Counted from the first letter of the stretch, positions 1-11,667 are shown. The stretch: DNA of 64,000 bases from Phymatolithon calcareum (GCA_977006965.1 OZ345361.1:1426001-1490000), one strand, 5' to 3'. Notes: generated from the letters alone by a model not told the origin. Made by a program: numbers and translations.

Positions 1-1509
1 CTTATCACCGCACCCAAAAGTGAAGAAGCTTCTGTTTCTAGCAGTTCGTCGTCAGAAGCAAGCGCTTCGGAGACGATGAAGGAACCAAAAAGCCTGCTGG
101 ACTATACCCGCTATCTCATGGGCATGGATTTTTCCGCAGAGATGCATTCAGACAGCGACCCTCTTGAAGATGCATGGAGTGTGGCCACGAAACGACGCGG
201 GGTGTACAATCTTATTCAAGTTCCAGTGCGACTTGAGCGACTGTTGTCATTCGTCATGTTTATCTGTGTCGACGAATTCCTGTCAATGTTCACCTTTCTG
301 CCGCTGCGAGCACTGTTTGCGTTTACCAAATTCCTGTGGTGCATTTTCTGTCTTCCACTTCGCATTTGCTTGCGTGGCGTACGTCGACGACGTCAAGGAC
401 GCTCCCCGCCCCGCGTGCAGAAGTTGCGCACAAAAGCACGGATCGGCAATGTTATCGACGTATTGCACTTTTCAATCCTGGTTATAACAAGCATTTTTCT
501 GGCACTTTTTGACATCAGCTGGGTGTACCACAACATCCGGGGACAATCTGTGATCAAACTGTACGTCGTGTTCAATGTGATGGAGATTTTCGACAGACTG
601 TGCTCCTCGTTTGGCGTCGATATTCTAGACTCATTGGGGTGGACCACTGCGTCTGCGGTCACCTTCCTTAGCCGCGAGCGAACCGCAACCCCCGGCTCAG
701 AGTCTCAGAGCGGATCTGCGACTCGTGCTCGTGCTGTGCAAAGCGTATGGTTGCTCTCGCGCGTAGCATTTGACTACATTTTCACGCTGGTTTACACCGG
801 GTTGCATGCGGCTCTCTTACTAACATGGGTTGTAACTCTGAATGTTGCTATCAATACGAAGAATAACGCGCTTATAACGTTACTTATTGCCAATAACTTT
901 GTGGAACTCAAGGGCTCGGTGTTCAAAAGCTACAAAGTGCAGAACGTTTTCCAGATTGCATGCTCTGACGGTGTCGAACGCTTCCAGCTTACGATCTTCC
1001 TAGTTATCATGCTGGTGTACACCGCTGGTAACAACGGACTGCTGAGTACGTGGGTTATCATTTACGTGTGCGAGGTTATGGTGGACTGGATCAAGCATGC
1101 GTTCGTTACAAAGTTTAACCGTATCCCGCATCGTGTCTACCCGCAATTCTCCATTGTCATATGCGAGGATATCGCACATGCGAGGTCCCACTCCGTCGTC
1201 CGAAGCGTCGGGGGCTCTGCTGTGTCGAAGCGTATTGGATTTGTAAGTCTTCCTCTTGGAGCACTCGCTGCGCGTATGGCGGCTAGCGCGGTTGGTGGCA
1301 TGCCTTTCGGTGCTGCATTGCTACTTTTCGGCACGATGGTGGCCACGAAAATCGCGCTGAGCATCGGGCTTATGGGACATGCACATCGAAGACTGCGGCG
1401 GGCGTCAGAGCAGCACAATGATTGGCCGAAGGAGGAGGAGGAGCTGGAGTCGAAGTGGTACCAGTCGTTGCTGAATGTAGGGCGCTATGACTTGATCTCC
1501 AAGTCTTAG
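1..1509 (+). CDS. TAPT1: TAPT1/POD1-family ER membrane protein, 5'-partial
   Basis: The reading frame is open from base 1 through a Ser/Ala/Glu-rich stretch into the ATG at 76, so the true start probably lies before the window and 76 is only the first visible Met. From there 477 residues run to a TAG at 1507. The motif series RYLMGMDFSAEM, then IQVPVRLERLLSFV, then VMEIFDRLCSSFG, LDSLGWT and FVELKGSVFK is the signature of the TAPT1 (plant POD1, yeast Emp65-like) family. Several hydrophobic spans follow, as expected for a polytopic ER membrane protein. Family members act in ER folding and luminal transport; that function is inferred from family. The C terminus is acidic and probably cytosolic. 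Confidence is high for family, low for the N terminus. Confidence 0.88.
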   Translation, partial: LITAPKSEEASVSSSSSSEASASETMKEPKSLLDYTRYLMGMDFSAEMHSDSDPLEDAWSVATKRRGVYNLIQVPVRLERLLSFVMFICVDEFLSMFTFLPLRALFAFTKFLWCIFCLPLRICLRGVRRRRQGRSPPRVQKLRTKARIGNVIDVLHFSILVITSIFLALFDISWVYHNIRGQSVIKLYVVFNVMEIFDRLCSSFGVDILDSLGWTTASAVTFLSRERTATPGSESQSGSATRARAVQSVWLLSRVAFDYIFTLVYTGLHAALLLTWVVTLNVAINTKNNALITLLIANNFVELKGSVFKSYKVQNVFQIACSDGVERFQLTIFLVIMLVYTAGNNGLLSTWVIIYVCEVMVDWIKHAFVTKFNRIPHRVYPQFSIVICEDIAHARSHSVVRSVGGSAVSKRIGFVSLPLGALAARMAASAVGGMPFGAALLLFGTMVATKIALSIGLMGHAHRRLRRASEQHNDWPKEEEELESKWYQSLLNVGRYDLISKS

Positions 1510-3304
1510 AGTATGTGTAGCCGATTTTTCGGTGAAGACTTCAGTTTATCTTACTGCATTAATCTAGCACTCTTTAGAAAGAACATAGTAAAACGGAGAC
1601 GTCCAGTAGTCATACTCTAATCTCGTTTCGACTCGTGCCTAGGACCTGATAATAGTGAAACTAAAGTAACCAGGCACCACTTCACTACACGCGTCATCTG
1701 ACAGAATGCACATATCAAGGTATGCCTTGCTGCTGCCCAAGCCACGATGGCCGAATTCTCATTTGGATCGGATGCCAAAACGAGGGTCCTCTCCGGAGCT
1801 GCTGGTACTGGGGAAATCGTATTGCCCCTGTACTTTAAGGTATAGTGCATGCCTGGCAAAGGCAGTCCGAGGCAGTGTTTTTAGTGTGGGCATGTATGCT
1901 CTGCAGACGCAAAAAGCAAAGCGCCACGACTGTAGAGTTTTTCTTGCTCCCATGCAAACGGTGGATGGAAACACATGTTAAAACAAGGTTGTGGGATTCG
2001 CGCGGTATGGGTTCTTGAAGGCAAGATGATGGCAATATATGCATAGAAGCGGTGACAATTTCGCTAACTGCATCCAGATGCCGTGTGTCAGGAAGCGGTT
2101 GATTTCTTGCAATGAATCGAAGGAAGGCAAAATGGTTCCAAGTTTTTGGCTTTTGAGCACTGTGAATTCGTTGTCAGAAAAAGATACGGGGGTCGGTTCG
2201 GCAGCTTGTTTTCTTGTATTGTGGATTGTCCAAGAGGAATACATCTAGAAAGTCGTACATCAAGAGTTATTGGCGAATGCGAATGCGAATGGTCATTCAG
2301 ACTGCATTGACATGTGCCGACCTGGGTGAAAATTATAGAAAGCCGTGCAGTGGTGAAAAGGGCAATTGCAAATGGAGGCCAAATGATTACACGCTTGATA
2401 GTGAGTAACGATGTGTGTCTGCACTGCAAAGAAAGGCAGTCGAATGGGGATGTGGGGGTTTCAAAAGCTGGTTTGGGCGCCATACTAATGATGCTCTTAA
2501 TCATGACCGCATTGATGATAATTTTTACCTACAGTACAGTATGTGGATGGAGAACACCATGATGGTTCTACGCAAGCCGAAGAGGGTGACGTGGTGGTCG
2601 GGATACGATGTAGGATGCTGTCACTCATTGATTTCTTGACAAAATAGTGTTCGGTGAAGATAGACGCGATCACATGATGTGAGCATGTGGATTTGGGCGG
2701 CGGAGAGACAATGGAAACAGGATGGATGGTGGTGAAGGTGGTGAAGGTTGCGAAGGAACGTGAGCGGTTTGTGGAGATCGAAGCGGGAAAGCGGTTTCAA
2801 TGGGTAATCATTGCCCATTGCGTGCTGAAACCGTGATGCTCATCTAATCATGTGACGTGGGTGATGGCAAAAACACACAGGCAGTTTCCGTTGCATACGC
2901 GGGGGGAGGGGGGGGGAATGGGCACGATCGCGATGATCGTGCTGACGATGATCGTGAGAGAGCTCCATACGGTGGGGGTGCGCGTTGTGAGGCACATGCA
3001 TGCATGCAAACAACCAATGGAGTCAGGCAATGAAGGCGCGCGTGTTGGCACAAAACCCGATGGCAGGCGCGCATTGGAGGAAGTGCGGAATGGTGCCGTT
3101 GGCGACACATTTTGATCTGCACCATCCGGTAGATGACATACTGTACCGCATTGGTTGGTTGCTTTCGCATCCCAAATCGTGCACTGTGCGTCTGTTTAGG
3201 ATCGATCGGTCATGATTCAAATCGTTGCTGATCGGGTGCTGAAGCAGCGGCAGTCGAGGCAGGCTACACGACAGGCTGAATTCGCATGACAGCCGTTACT
3301 TTAC

Positions 3305-3305
3305 A

Positions 3306-3340
<35 letters not shown>
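3305..3340 (+). repeat. (AAAG)9 microsatellite
   Basis: Nine uninterrupted AAAG units, read directly from the sequence. It is a purine tract on the + strand. Confidence 0.97.
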
Positions 3341-3611
3341 CGCACTATCACGAGGGGGCGCACAAGGTGAGGGGAACGGAAAGCGGGATACAGCAGCCGT
3401 GGACTGACTTCCGCATAGTGTGCATTCGATGGGAAGCCATGATTCGTAACATCGATGACAATGTGTGCGCAGATATACAACGTTCAAAATTGAAAATGGC
3501 AACTGCATTTGCGAAACGCCCAATCGAAGCGCAGTCATCACACAGTACTGTACAACAGTCCAGTTCAGTTCAGTATATATAGTTCAGTACTGTTCCGTAC
3601 AACTTTTACAT

Positions 3612-3659
3612 CCGTCTGTCTGCCTGCCTGCCTCCCTCCCTCCCTGCCTCTCTCCCTGC
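3612..3659 (+). repeat. Polypyrimidine (CCTG/CCTC)n tract
   Basis: A run of CTGC, CCTC and CCTG units making an almost pure pyrimidine strand, about 1.1 kb before the zinc-finger start codon. Confidence 0.9.
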
Positions 3660-4425
3660 AAGTTTCATAAACATGACGCTGTAATCCTACCAACTGCATC
3701 TGGCAACGTGGCCATCTACTGTACTGCACCATTCCGCGCAACGGAGCATGAGGTACAGTATGCAACAAAACGAGTGCACTTCTGACACCGTCACAGCTCT
3801 GCTGCTGCTCATTGAATTCCCTGCCTACTGCCACGGACGTCGCGCTCCGTCGCCGCAATCCTCGCGGGCCTCACAGGATTGAGATACGGTCGGCTCATGA
3901 TGTCGCCTACCGTCGATCGATCATCACATGATCATCATGACGACCATCATGGTTTGCGGGCAGATAGGAATCAGAATGCGCTTCTTGGGACATACAACTC
4001 AGCAATAGGCGATCGCCATTTTTGGTCTCAGCGCACGCAATTGTCCACTTTTTTCCGAACCGCTCTCGGCGTTGTCGTCTCCAAATGCTCGCATGCATGC
4101 ACAATAATCGGCTACCGTAGTGTATAGTTCTACAAAGGCCGGTCTATCAAAAACAGCGCTGTCAAGAAAGTAAGCAAGCAAACAAGCAAACACGATAAAC
4201 AGCATGATGATCATGCTGATCATCGATGTAAATTTCCAAACTCGAGGTCGTATTTTACAATGCGCAAATCATTTGCTGCACAACGGGTCGCAGACCTGCA
4301 CGGTCGAATCGCATCGCATCGCAGGTTCAGTTGCACACTACTACACGTTCTCTCTCCACCCGCCGTGCGTGCGTACATCTCATGGCGATCCGTGGCTGTG
4401 AAATCGCTCTCGAGACTGCACCGCG

Positions 4426-4668
4426 CTGTCTGCCTGCCTGCCTGCCTGTCTGCCTGTTTCGCCCCGTCAGTGAATTCTGTAAGCGACGCCCGCTGCATAC
4501 TGCGTTCACGAGCGTTTGGTCTGCTGCGTGTTGAAATACAATACAATACAATACACCTCTCCGTGAACGTGTGTGTGTGTGCGCGCTTCCGCAGTTTGAA
4601 AACAGTCTGTCGATCCACTTGACGTTTAGATAGGCCACACGCACACACGCACGCACGCACACACACAC
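4426..4668 (+). repeat. Cluster of microsatellites upstream of the zinc-finger gene
   Basis: Four tracts lie close together: (CTGC/CTGT)n at about 4426-4457, (ATACA)n at about 4536-4555, a GT-rich run near 4570-4584 and a mixed CA/CG run (ACACGCACGC type) at 4636-4668. They end less than 100 bp before the ATG at 4752, so they probably lie in its promoter or 5' UTR. Confidence 0.88.
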
Positions 4669-4751
4669 CTTCTGTCCACCGGCCTCCTCAATTGCGCCCG
4701 CTTTCGACTGCGTAAACCACTTCCTATACCGCCACGCCGCGCCTCAACGAG

Positions 4752-7013
4752 ATGTTGTCGCCACAACCACACGACCCGACATTTGTCGGCATGCAGTTTC
4801 AGGAAATATGGGCGGCCTTCATGCGATTTCCGGGCGTTCGGTCCTGGCTGTTCAACCGTAATCCGCTCAACCCTAACGATGCATTCACATGTGTCACCAA
4901 TGATCCTGAACCGTGGTCGTTTCGCTTCGGGGAGAATCAACCGGTTGATCAGAAACATCTGGACAATTTCGGGGAACTTGGTACAAGACTTTTCCATGAT
5001 TCCGGTACGGCGCTTGGAGTTACTTTTAACGCTTCGAACAAACAACCGCTTCTACCTATCGCGTATAAGTTTACACAGGACCCCGAGTTTCTTAATGAGA
5101 TTGTCATTGTGCGACGGTGTGCTATACGGAAGGCTTCGCCGACGAGTACGGATTTGCTGCGGTTACAGTGTGATTGGTTTGAATCCGGTGTACTTGGAGT
5201 TGATTATGCTATCATTCCGGCTTCGGCACCGGATCTTCGTCCAAATGTTGGATTTGCTGTGTTTGGCTATCGAGTGTACAGAAGTGCGGATGCGGAACGG
5301 ATTCATGTGGCGTCGCAATCGCCTGATGCATACTTTTTGAATGGTACCACATCGCTACTCACGCCCGTCGGTGGCTTTGTAGCATTAGATGGATGTGACT
5401 CCCAGTTTCAGACACCATGTATGTATTGCGCCTTCCGAAAGGCCGTTTTGTGTCACTGTCCAGCTCCGCTTCGTCGTCGTGTTATCGGGGAAAGTTACAA
5501 TCCCGGTCGTACAGCACGTATCTCTCGAGGGGATGTCGGGTCTGCTTCGGAGTCTGCAGATGGTGTCGTGTGGGATTACTACTCTAATCGTATGAAATCA
5601 TCACTTACGGCAGGCACTTTTCTCACCAATTGGAGATATATTCGTCCCACTTTGTTCGGCGGTAATGACGAAGTCGTCTGCGCGATTGCGCATATTGTGC
5701 CGTATTCGGTCATGTTTACGAAAACAGGCGGCGAACTTCCTATCATTCAACGTGTGCTCACCACTCTAGGAATGAGCACCAAGTCACCGACGGTTATTAC
5801 AAATCTCAATTTGGAACACATGTACGACCAGGAAGGAAACAAGGTTGCGAATGAGGGCACAGACGACTTTCTGCAACTGGATGATAGTCATGAAGTCATG
5901 TCTCTGGCCGCAATATCCAATCTTGACCACAATTCTAACACCTTATTTGATCAAAGCATTTCGCACTTTACAGACGTTCCTACTTCCAATAACTGCAAAG
6001 ATGCAGCTAAGCCGGGAAGCATCTTTTTCGATGATGCTATTCTTGGCGATTGCGCTTCTACTGACATTAAGACCACATCCCCAACCTCGTTGGAATACGC
6101 AGACACAGAGCTTAACCTCACCGTTGGATCCGTGTTCGCCACGGATTTCTCACAGCTTGACGCTACCGCATCCCGCAAACGCTACCGTGGATCACCGCAT
6201 GACGCTGATAATTTACTCGTGAAGCGCATGCAATACTCCATTCTTCCCGCTGAGATTGACCGCATGAATGTGGCCCCACTCACAGAGGGATTCGCCGCCG
6301 GACACGAAAACAACAACCGCGGTAATGGACGCGACCCAGGAGGTGCATCCGAGGCATTGCAGATCACCAAGTCTTCCTCGAAACAATTGTGCATGAATAT
6401 CTCCAATACCATTCAAGAAAATAGGAGACAATCTTCAGAAAAGCCGGGAAAGAGCGCTCGTGGCGGTGCAGCAGCAGGAAAAGCGGCGACTGTGGTGCCA
6501 GGTCGCGCAGCACGTGCGAGAATTCAGAAGAAGGTAACGCGTATCTGGCCGTGTAAGCAGTGCAAAGCAGTGATCAGAGGAAAGCATAGCAACTTGACAC
6601 GTCATGAGCAGAACAAGCATTCGAATTTGAGGGCTTTTGAGTGCGAGTTACCGGACTGTGACAGACGGTTTCAGACAAGATTGAATCTTGTTCGACATCA
6701 GAAGCTTGTGCATTACGGACGACCGTTTAGTTGCTCGAATTGTACGCGTACGTTCAAAAGTCAAGATAACCTCGATCAGCATCTAAGAACAGTGCACCCA
6801 CCAGGGAGTACCACGGAACCTTGCCCGTATTGCGGTGGATGCTATGGGAAACAGAGTACGCACAGTCGACATGTGGCTTCGGTGCATAAGAACATCATTC
6901 AGGGAGACAAGCAGGCTGTGGCGCGGGCAGGTGGTGGCGGTATTACGAATGCGAAGCGAGCTCGTCGCGGACGGCGGATTGAAGAAGAAGAAGAGGAAGT
7001 GTTGGACGGTTGA
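4752..7013 (+). CDS. Large C2H2 zinc-finger protein with a novel N-terminal region
   Basis: A single-exon 753-residue protein. The last quarter carries four C2H2 fingers: CKQC...H...H from about residue 601, then fingers starting FECELPDC, FSCSNC and EPCPYC, ending near residue 715. A basic patch and an acidic E6 tail follow. Two or more canonical fingers in tandem imply nucleic-acid binding, so a transcription factor is likely but its targets are unknown. The first 330 residues look globular and contain a Cys cluster (CMYCAFRKAVLCHC, about residues 223-236) followed by a basic LRRR stretch; I do not recognise this domain. The middle (about 350-590) is low complexity and probably disordered. 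The start is the first ATG after the simple repeats. Confidence 0.85.
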   Translation: MLSPQPHDPTFVGMQFQEIWAAFMRFPGVRSWLFNRNPLNPNDAFTCVTNDPEPWSFRFGENQPVDQKHLDNFGELGTRLFHDSGTALGVTFNASNKQPLLPIAYKFTQDPEFLNEIVIVRRCAIRKASPTSTDLLRLQCDWFESGVLGVDYAIIPASAPDLRPNVGFAVFGYRVYRSADAERIHVASQSPDAYFLNGTTSLLTPVGGFVALDGCDSQFQTPCMYCAFRKAVLCHCPAPLRRRVIGESYNPGRTARISRGDVGSASESADGVVWDYYSNRMKSSLTAGTFLTNWRYIRPTLFGGNDEVVCAIAHIVPYSVMFTKTGGELPIIQRVLTTLGMSTKSPTVITNLNLEHMYDQEGNKVANEGTDDFLQLDDSHEVMSLAAISNLDHNSNTLFDQSISHFTDVPTSNNCKDAAKPGSIFFDDAILGDCASTDIKTTSPTSLEYADTELNLTVGSVFATDFSQLDATASRKRYRGSPHDADNLLVKRMQYSILPAEIDRMNVAPLTEGFAAGHENNNRGNGRDPGGASEALQITKSSSKQLCMNISNTIQENRRQSSEKPGKSARGGAAAGKAATVVPGRAARARIQKKVTRIWPCKQCKAVIRGKHSNLTRHEQNKHSNLRAFECELPDCDRRFQTRLNLVRHQKLVHYGRPFSCSNCTRTFKSQDNLDQHLRTVHPPGSTTEPCPYCGGCYGKQSTHSRHVASVHKNIIQGDKQAVARAGGGGITNAKRARRGRRIEEEEEEVLDG

Positions 7014-9909
7014 AGTGTGCTCGTTCCTGCAGAGGTTCCTCTTATGTGGTGGTAGGTGTATGTTGCCGGAGTGCGTGACGCGTTGTTGTGATCGAGGTGC
7101 TGCAACTTTTGTTATGTTTACGAGAGATATTTATGTCTTCTTCTCTTCTAATTATACCGAACTACATGAATGCAACACTTTTCATCGGCAGACTGCTACA
7201 ATTGCAAGGAGCGTAGTAGAACGTTTATCAAAATGGTCGATAGAGATAAATATGTCTTTTACTCGGTGCTCTAAAGAAGGACCAGTGCTATTAGTGCTTT
7301 CTGTCAACGATGAGGATCCACGGCTGACTGAGATTTTCTTGTCCTGTAATGCACGCACCCGCGCGCGGCACAGGATCCATTCGGTTGCTGCGAAGGGATC
7401 CGTCTCGAAAGGGATGTACAGGAGGCAGAGAAGGTACTCGGGGAGCAACAAGTTTCTCCACCAAACTCCACGTTGCGACATGGAACTGCGGCAGACTCTC
7501 CAACATTAAGACCAAGCTTTGATGACGTATCTGGACTAGACGTGAAAGCCGCAGTCAAAACTCGCTAAAAATAGGATAGAAGGGAAGAAACTTGGGGCCT
7601 CGAATCGCTGCTAGCCCCACTAGGGGAAAAGGCAAAATGAATGAATGAATGAACGGCTGAGTGATGCCCGGCAAGTATATGCGATGAAGGCAGATTTGAC
7701 AATTTTCAGCAATTCTGTTTTTTTCCTTCAAATGTTAACTAGAATCTATATCTTGAGTGTGTCGAAGCACAGACATGATATCCATTGCATTCAATGTGCT
7801 GCTTGTAGATCTCGTGAAGTAATGATGTATGCGAATTGATTCCAGAAGAACAGATGTCACTGACCAATATTGCATAGCAGCGCGACGTTGAACGCCCACG
7901 CAGTTCTAGTACTGCAGTCGATCACCACATGAGTATGTTCGGGCGATAATTTAATACTAATGCCTTGTGCAATATAGAAAGAAAGAAAGCAAGATCACTA
8001 CATCTCCAAAGATGAATCATCTGCTTCGATGCAGGCAAACGTTACGGAAAGCAAGGTGGCAAGCGATGGCAAAATTGACTCAAGTGACTACTATTGTCTG
8101 ATCCCCGTAAGTGAAGCAGTGAACTGAATCAGAGGACGAGCCACCAAGGGAGATATAAAATTGCAGAGGAGCGGCTTGACGGGTGTCGGATGTAGAATTT
8201 ACGGAGTGTCCGTGCCCGTCGCATCAAAATCATCCATGGCGACGATGCCGGTGCCCACAAGAATTGGCACTGTCGCCGCCAAATCGAAGAACCTATCTCA
8301 CAGACAAAGATGAAAGGTGATGGTGATTAAACCATTGGTGGTGAAACTAGCCACACACATTCTGGTCATACAACTAGTTTCAAAGAGGAATCAGAGCGAG
8401 AGTAACCAGAAATGCAAACAACACCAACGAGGACGGTCGGAAGCAGGATTAGTGGAGCGTCAACCTGGTGCTCTAAAGGAAAAACCTTACAGGAACGAAT
8501 TCCCAGCGACTATACATACTGTGAGGGAGAGTAGATGTTTCACATGGATGGATAGAGCGTGTGAGGTTTTGTCCCTAAAAATGAAAACATATTGCCGCCA
8601 CACGAAAAGAGATGACTTTGTCCGGGTGCTCCCACTGCTGCGCGAGAAGCTCATTGTGAATCGGGGCGATGTCAAGCATACAGATGCACTGAACGAACGG
8701 AGTTGCACTTGATGTGAATTTCATGAAGCACAGTGGAAAATGAAGTGCGAGAAACCGTGCGGAGGCGGCAACGGTCCGTAATCGTAAAGCGAACACCTAC
8801 TCAGAAAGTGCGGCTCGAGAGAAGCAAATTCCACAAGTCGACGCTACAGCGCACAGGCGGCGCTGCAGAAGCAAGTACGCTCGAGGATACGTACGGCAAT
8901 GGAGAAGCAGTGTGCACGAGCGGGGGCCGCGTTGGCGCGCGACAGTTAAAATTGCAAAGGAAAGCTCGCCTCTTGAGCAGCAAGGTACGAACTTCGTCGC
9001 GCAGTTGGAGGGGATGCAAGAGGCGGTGATGGGAATACTTTGACGCTTATAAGGAATACTGTGAGATATGCAAAGAACAATATTGGTGTGGGCCAGTGAT
9101 GATTGCTATCGAGAGGGACAGTTTTAAAACTTAGGTGGTTGTAAACAAGTCTCAAGAACCGCTTCCATTGTCTCCTTTCTCACATGCTGGCTACAGTAGT
9201 TCGTTGTCTATGTTGTTTTGTGAATGTCACATCGGAGAAGCTTCAGATACTTTAAGGACAACAACACACATGCTCTTCGCGTCCCGCAGCTGAGGCGAGA
9301 TACCGCGAGAACTGCGACAGTCTGAACAGTTGCATTGACCTTCCGATCATGACCTGTGACCAATTCTACTCAGGAGTCGAGTTGGATCGAGATATCCACA
9401 CCGGTGCTTTAAGAGAACGTGCAGTGCCAGCGGAGCTATATCGTCGTCATGGCACATGTCACATTATTTGATTAATACAGAGACAATGTAAAGTTTATAT
9501 TGCGGCTTACCTATTCGAGGTCCAGGAAAGCGGGGCCAAGCTTCTTTCGCATGAATAGACCTGGAGTTGCCGCCCAGGACCGATTCGCTAACAGCGGACA
9601 CGTAAAACTTCAGAAGCGTGAACGCCGGAGAAAATGCCAACGGTTGTACACGCAGCGCATGTACTGGCCCTCGGCGCGATAAACTAGATCGATAAACCCT
9701 TTCAAACCTAATCATCAACGCCTTAAGCTTTAGCTTTGTTGATGATAAAAGAGCAGCAGATCTCCTTAGACACTCGTGAAAGCACCCTGACCTCGGATGC
9801 AGAAGTCCGCGTCAAACCTGAGTCCAGGACGTCAAAGAGCCCACAAAAGACGTCTTCCTCACCTCAAAAGACACACTGTGCATATCGAGCATTCAAAACC
9901 TCTCTCCCC
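7014..9909. other. Spacer, mostly unassigned
   Basis: Between the zinc-finger stop and the 3' end of the RS-rich gene. Apart from the LINE-like remnant ending near 7655, I see only short frames without recognisable domains, and no long repeats. The first 150 bp are probably zinc-finger 3' UTR. Confidence 0.55.
7460..7655 (+). mobile_element. Probable internally deleted LINE-like remnant with (AATG)n tail
   Basis: One frame near 7475 reads HVATWNCGRLS, which looks like the start of an endonuclease/exonuclease/phosphatase domain of a non-LTR retrotransposon, and then hits stops. Only about 100 bp later the sequence has a GCTAGCCCC motif followed by a short A/G-rich stretch and a (GAAT)n microsatellite at 7636-7652, like the 3' tails at 18702 and 35241. 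I read this as a 5' end joined to a 3' end with everything between deleted. The endonuclease match is short and the call is tentative. Confidence 0.4.
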
Positions 9910-11667
9910 TCAACTAGACTCCTGGCTATACGATCCACTATCATCATCTGTATCTGCGTTTCCAGGCCGTTGTCCCGACGACGGGGACCGCGGAGCGCGT
10001 TCCTCATCCGATCCATCCACCTGGTGTCCACCGCGCGGCCTGGACGCAACAGGTGTACCAGGCACAGGACTCCCGCTCTCCTCTGCATCCCAATACTGCT
10101 GGCGGGTGACATTAGGAGAAATGTCATGCGACGGCGACGGTGACGCAACCGGCGACTGTGAGCGTTGCGGTGATGCAAATCGTGGCGACGACGATGAGCG
10201 TCCTAGCGCGGGTGGGGACGGTGAGCGCGACGCTGACCGCGTGCGCATTCCAATACCCACTGCTGTTTTCTCGGCTCGACGACCGCGGGCATTGTCGCCG
10301 GCAGATGACGATTCAGATGCGGATGATGTGGCAGAGGTGGAGCGTCCAGGTGGGGCTGAGGGTGGTGGAGGTTCTTTATGGCCGCTGCTGCGACGCCTCT
10401 TGCCTCCACCGAGGGTACCGCCGCGTCTCATGGGGACGGAGCTGTGATCCGAATAGTCATCGTCAGAGTAGCGTGATTCGTGCTCCCGTTTCTCACGCTT
10501 GGTGCGCTTTGACGTTCGATAGGGGCTGCGGCTTCTGTCGCGATCCGGACTACTACTCCGATAGCGTCGCTTTTCGGAACGGGTGCGGTCCCTGTCTCTT
10601 CCGTGATCGCGACTATCTCGATCTCGACTCTTGCGCTTACGAACTTTTTCGCGATATGACGAGTTCTCACGACTGGCGACGCGATGATCTCTAGAATGCC
10701 TTTCGCCTCTCTCCTTGCGTTTGCTTCTCCCCCGTTCTCCATCTTTTGACCTTTCCCCACTTCTGTCACGGAAACGATCTCTGCTTGCATCCCTGTTTCT
10801 GCGACGCTTCTTTTCAAGTCTTGAATCTTCACTTCTGTCTTCTTTTCTCGATATCCGATCCCGCACCCGATCCCTTCTGCGGTCTCGTCTATGGTCCCTG
10901 TCACGGTCGGCATCTCGTCGTCTCGAGCGCTCCCGTTCTCGTTCACGCTCTTTTGCGCGACGTTCCTTCCGCACACGTTGTTCCTCACGCAGCGCTCGCT
11001 CCCTATCTTTTGACTTCGGTTTCGTCAATCGCACCGCACGTCGAGCGACGTCAGGCTCACTCTCTGACCCGCTATCCCCCACGGGTCCCCCGAGCCGATG
11101 GCGGGAGGACGGGAGACGTTCAAGAATATCCGGTGTAGAGTAGACAACATCCGCATGTCGCACCCTACGCGGCAAATATGCATCAAGAGGGAGCCGAACA
11201 GTTTGAGGTACAATACAGTCCCCACACCCCTCGTTCTTCCCGCGAGGCGCACTGCACGCATTGCGCACAGCAGCGTCTTCAATGCGGTCTTGCTCAATGA
11301 TGCGATTGGCGCGTTTGCGCATGCTTTTCTTAAGATATATGTGATGCGCCTTATGTGCGGCAGCCACGCGCGATACGAGCGCACGCTGTGCCTCGAGGAA
11401 GCGTTCTACGGCGTCGGCGGGAGTGTTTGCCGTTGCACGGGCATTCGCTGCAGCGGTACGAGCGGCCGCAAGCGCATCAATTGACGGCGGTGGTGGCGAT
11501 TGAGACTCGTAAGAATCAGCCGACACTGTTGATTCCGCAACCTCCGGCGGAGGTAATCTTGACAAAAGTCCGCCGCCGACTGCGGCGCCCTCCCATCGCG
11601 CTGGTCGTCGTCGCAAACGACCCGACGCTGACCGCCCTCCACCCGTGGTGCTCCCGCTCGCGCACAT
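9910..11667 (-). CDS. Arginine/serine-rich (RS/RD/RE) protein
   Basis: A 585-residue single-exon protein. Residues 1-210 are Ala/Pro-rich with a more ordered, basic segment around AHHIYLKKSMRKRANRIIEQDR that could be a helical conserved core. From about 215 to 420 the sequence is dominated by RE, RD, RS and KRK repeats. The C-terminal third is Ser/Pro-rich with SASRSPSP and SSPRFASPQRSQSP motifs typical of phosphorylated RS domains. Such proteins are usually nuclear and act in pre-mRNA splicing or mRNA export. I see no RRM, zinc knuckle or MIF4G domain, so the specific role is unknown. The strong codon bias makes the opposite strand look open as well, but the RS composition on this strand is decisive. 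Confidence 0.8.
   Translation of the reverse strand: MCASGSTTGGGRSASGRLRRRPARWEGAAVGGGLLSRLPPPEVAESTVSADSYESQSPPPPSIDALAAARTAAANARATANTPADAVERFLEAQRALVSRVAAAHKAHHIYLKKSMRKRANRIIEQDRIEDAAVRNACSAPRGKNEGCGDCIVPQTVRLPLDAYLPRRVRHADVVYSTPDILERLPSSRHRLGGPVGDSGSESEPDVARRAVRLTKPKSKDRERALREEQRVRKERRAKERERERERSRRRDADRDRDHRRDRRRDRVRDRISRKEDRSEDSRLEKKRRRNRDASRDRFRDRSGERSKDGERGRSKRKERGERHSRDHRVASRENSSYREKVRKRKSRDRDSRDHGRDRDRTRSEKRRYRSSSPDRDRSRSPYRTSKRTKREKREHESRYSDDDYSDHSSVPMRRGGTLGGGKRRRSSGHKEPPPPSAPPGRSTSATSSASESSSAGDNARGRRAEKTAVGIGMRTRSASRSPSPPALGRSSSSPRFASPQRSQSPVASPSPSHDISPNVTRQQYWDAEESGSPVPGTPVASRPRGGHQVDGSDEERAPRSPSSGQRPGNADTDDDSGSYSQESS

Larger units (their letters stand above)
1510..4751. other. 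Long non-coding spacer with simple repeats
   Basis: About 3.2 kb lie between the TAPT1-like stop and the zinc-finger start. I see only short overlapping open frames on both strands without recognisable domains. The second half is rich in low-complexity tracts (listed separately) and small palindromes built on ATGATCAT-type steps around 3920-3950 and 4203-4225. It probably holds the 3' UTR of the first gene and the promoter and 5' UTR of the zinc-finger gene. No gene is claimed. Confidence 0.6.

Noticed and set aside
9797-11143. Long + strand frames opposite the RS-rich gene
   Set aside because: Mirror frames caused by the RS codon bias; Arg/Ser-rich composition supports only the minus strand.
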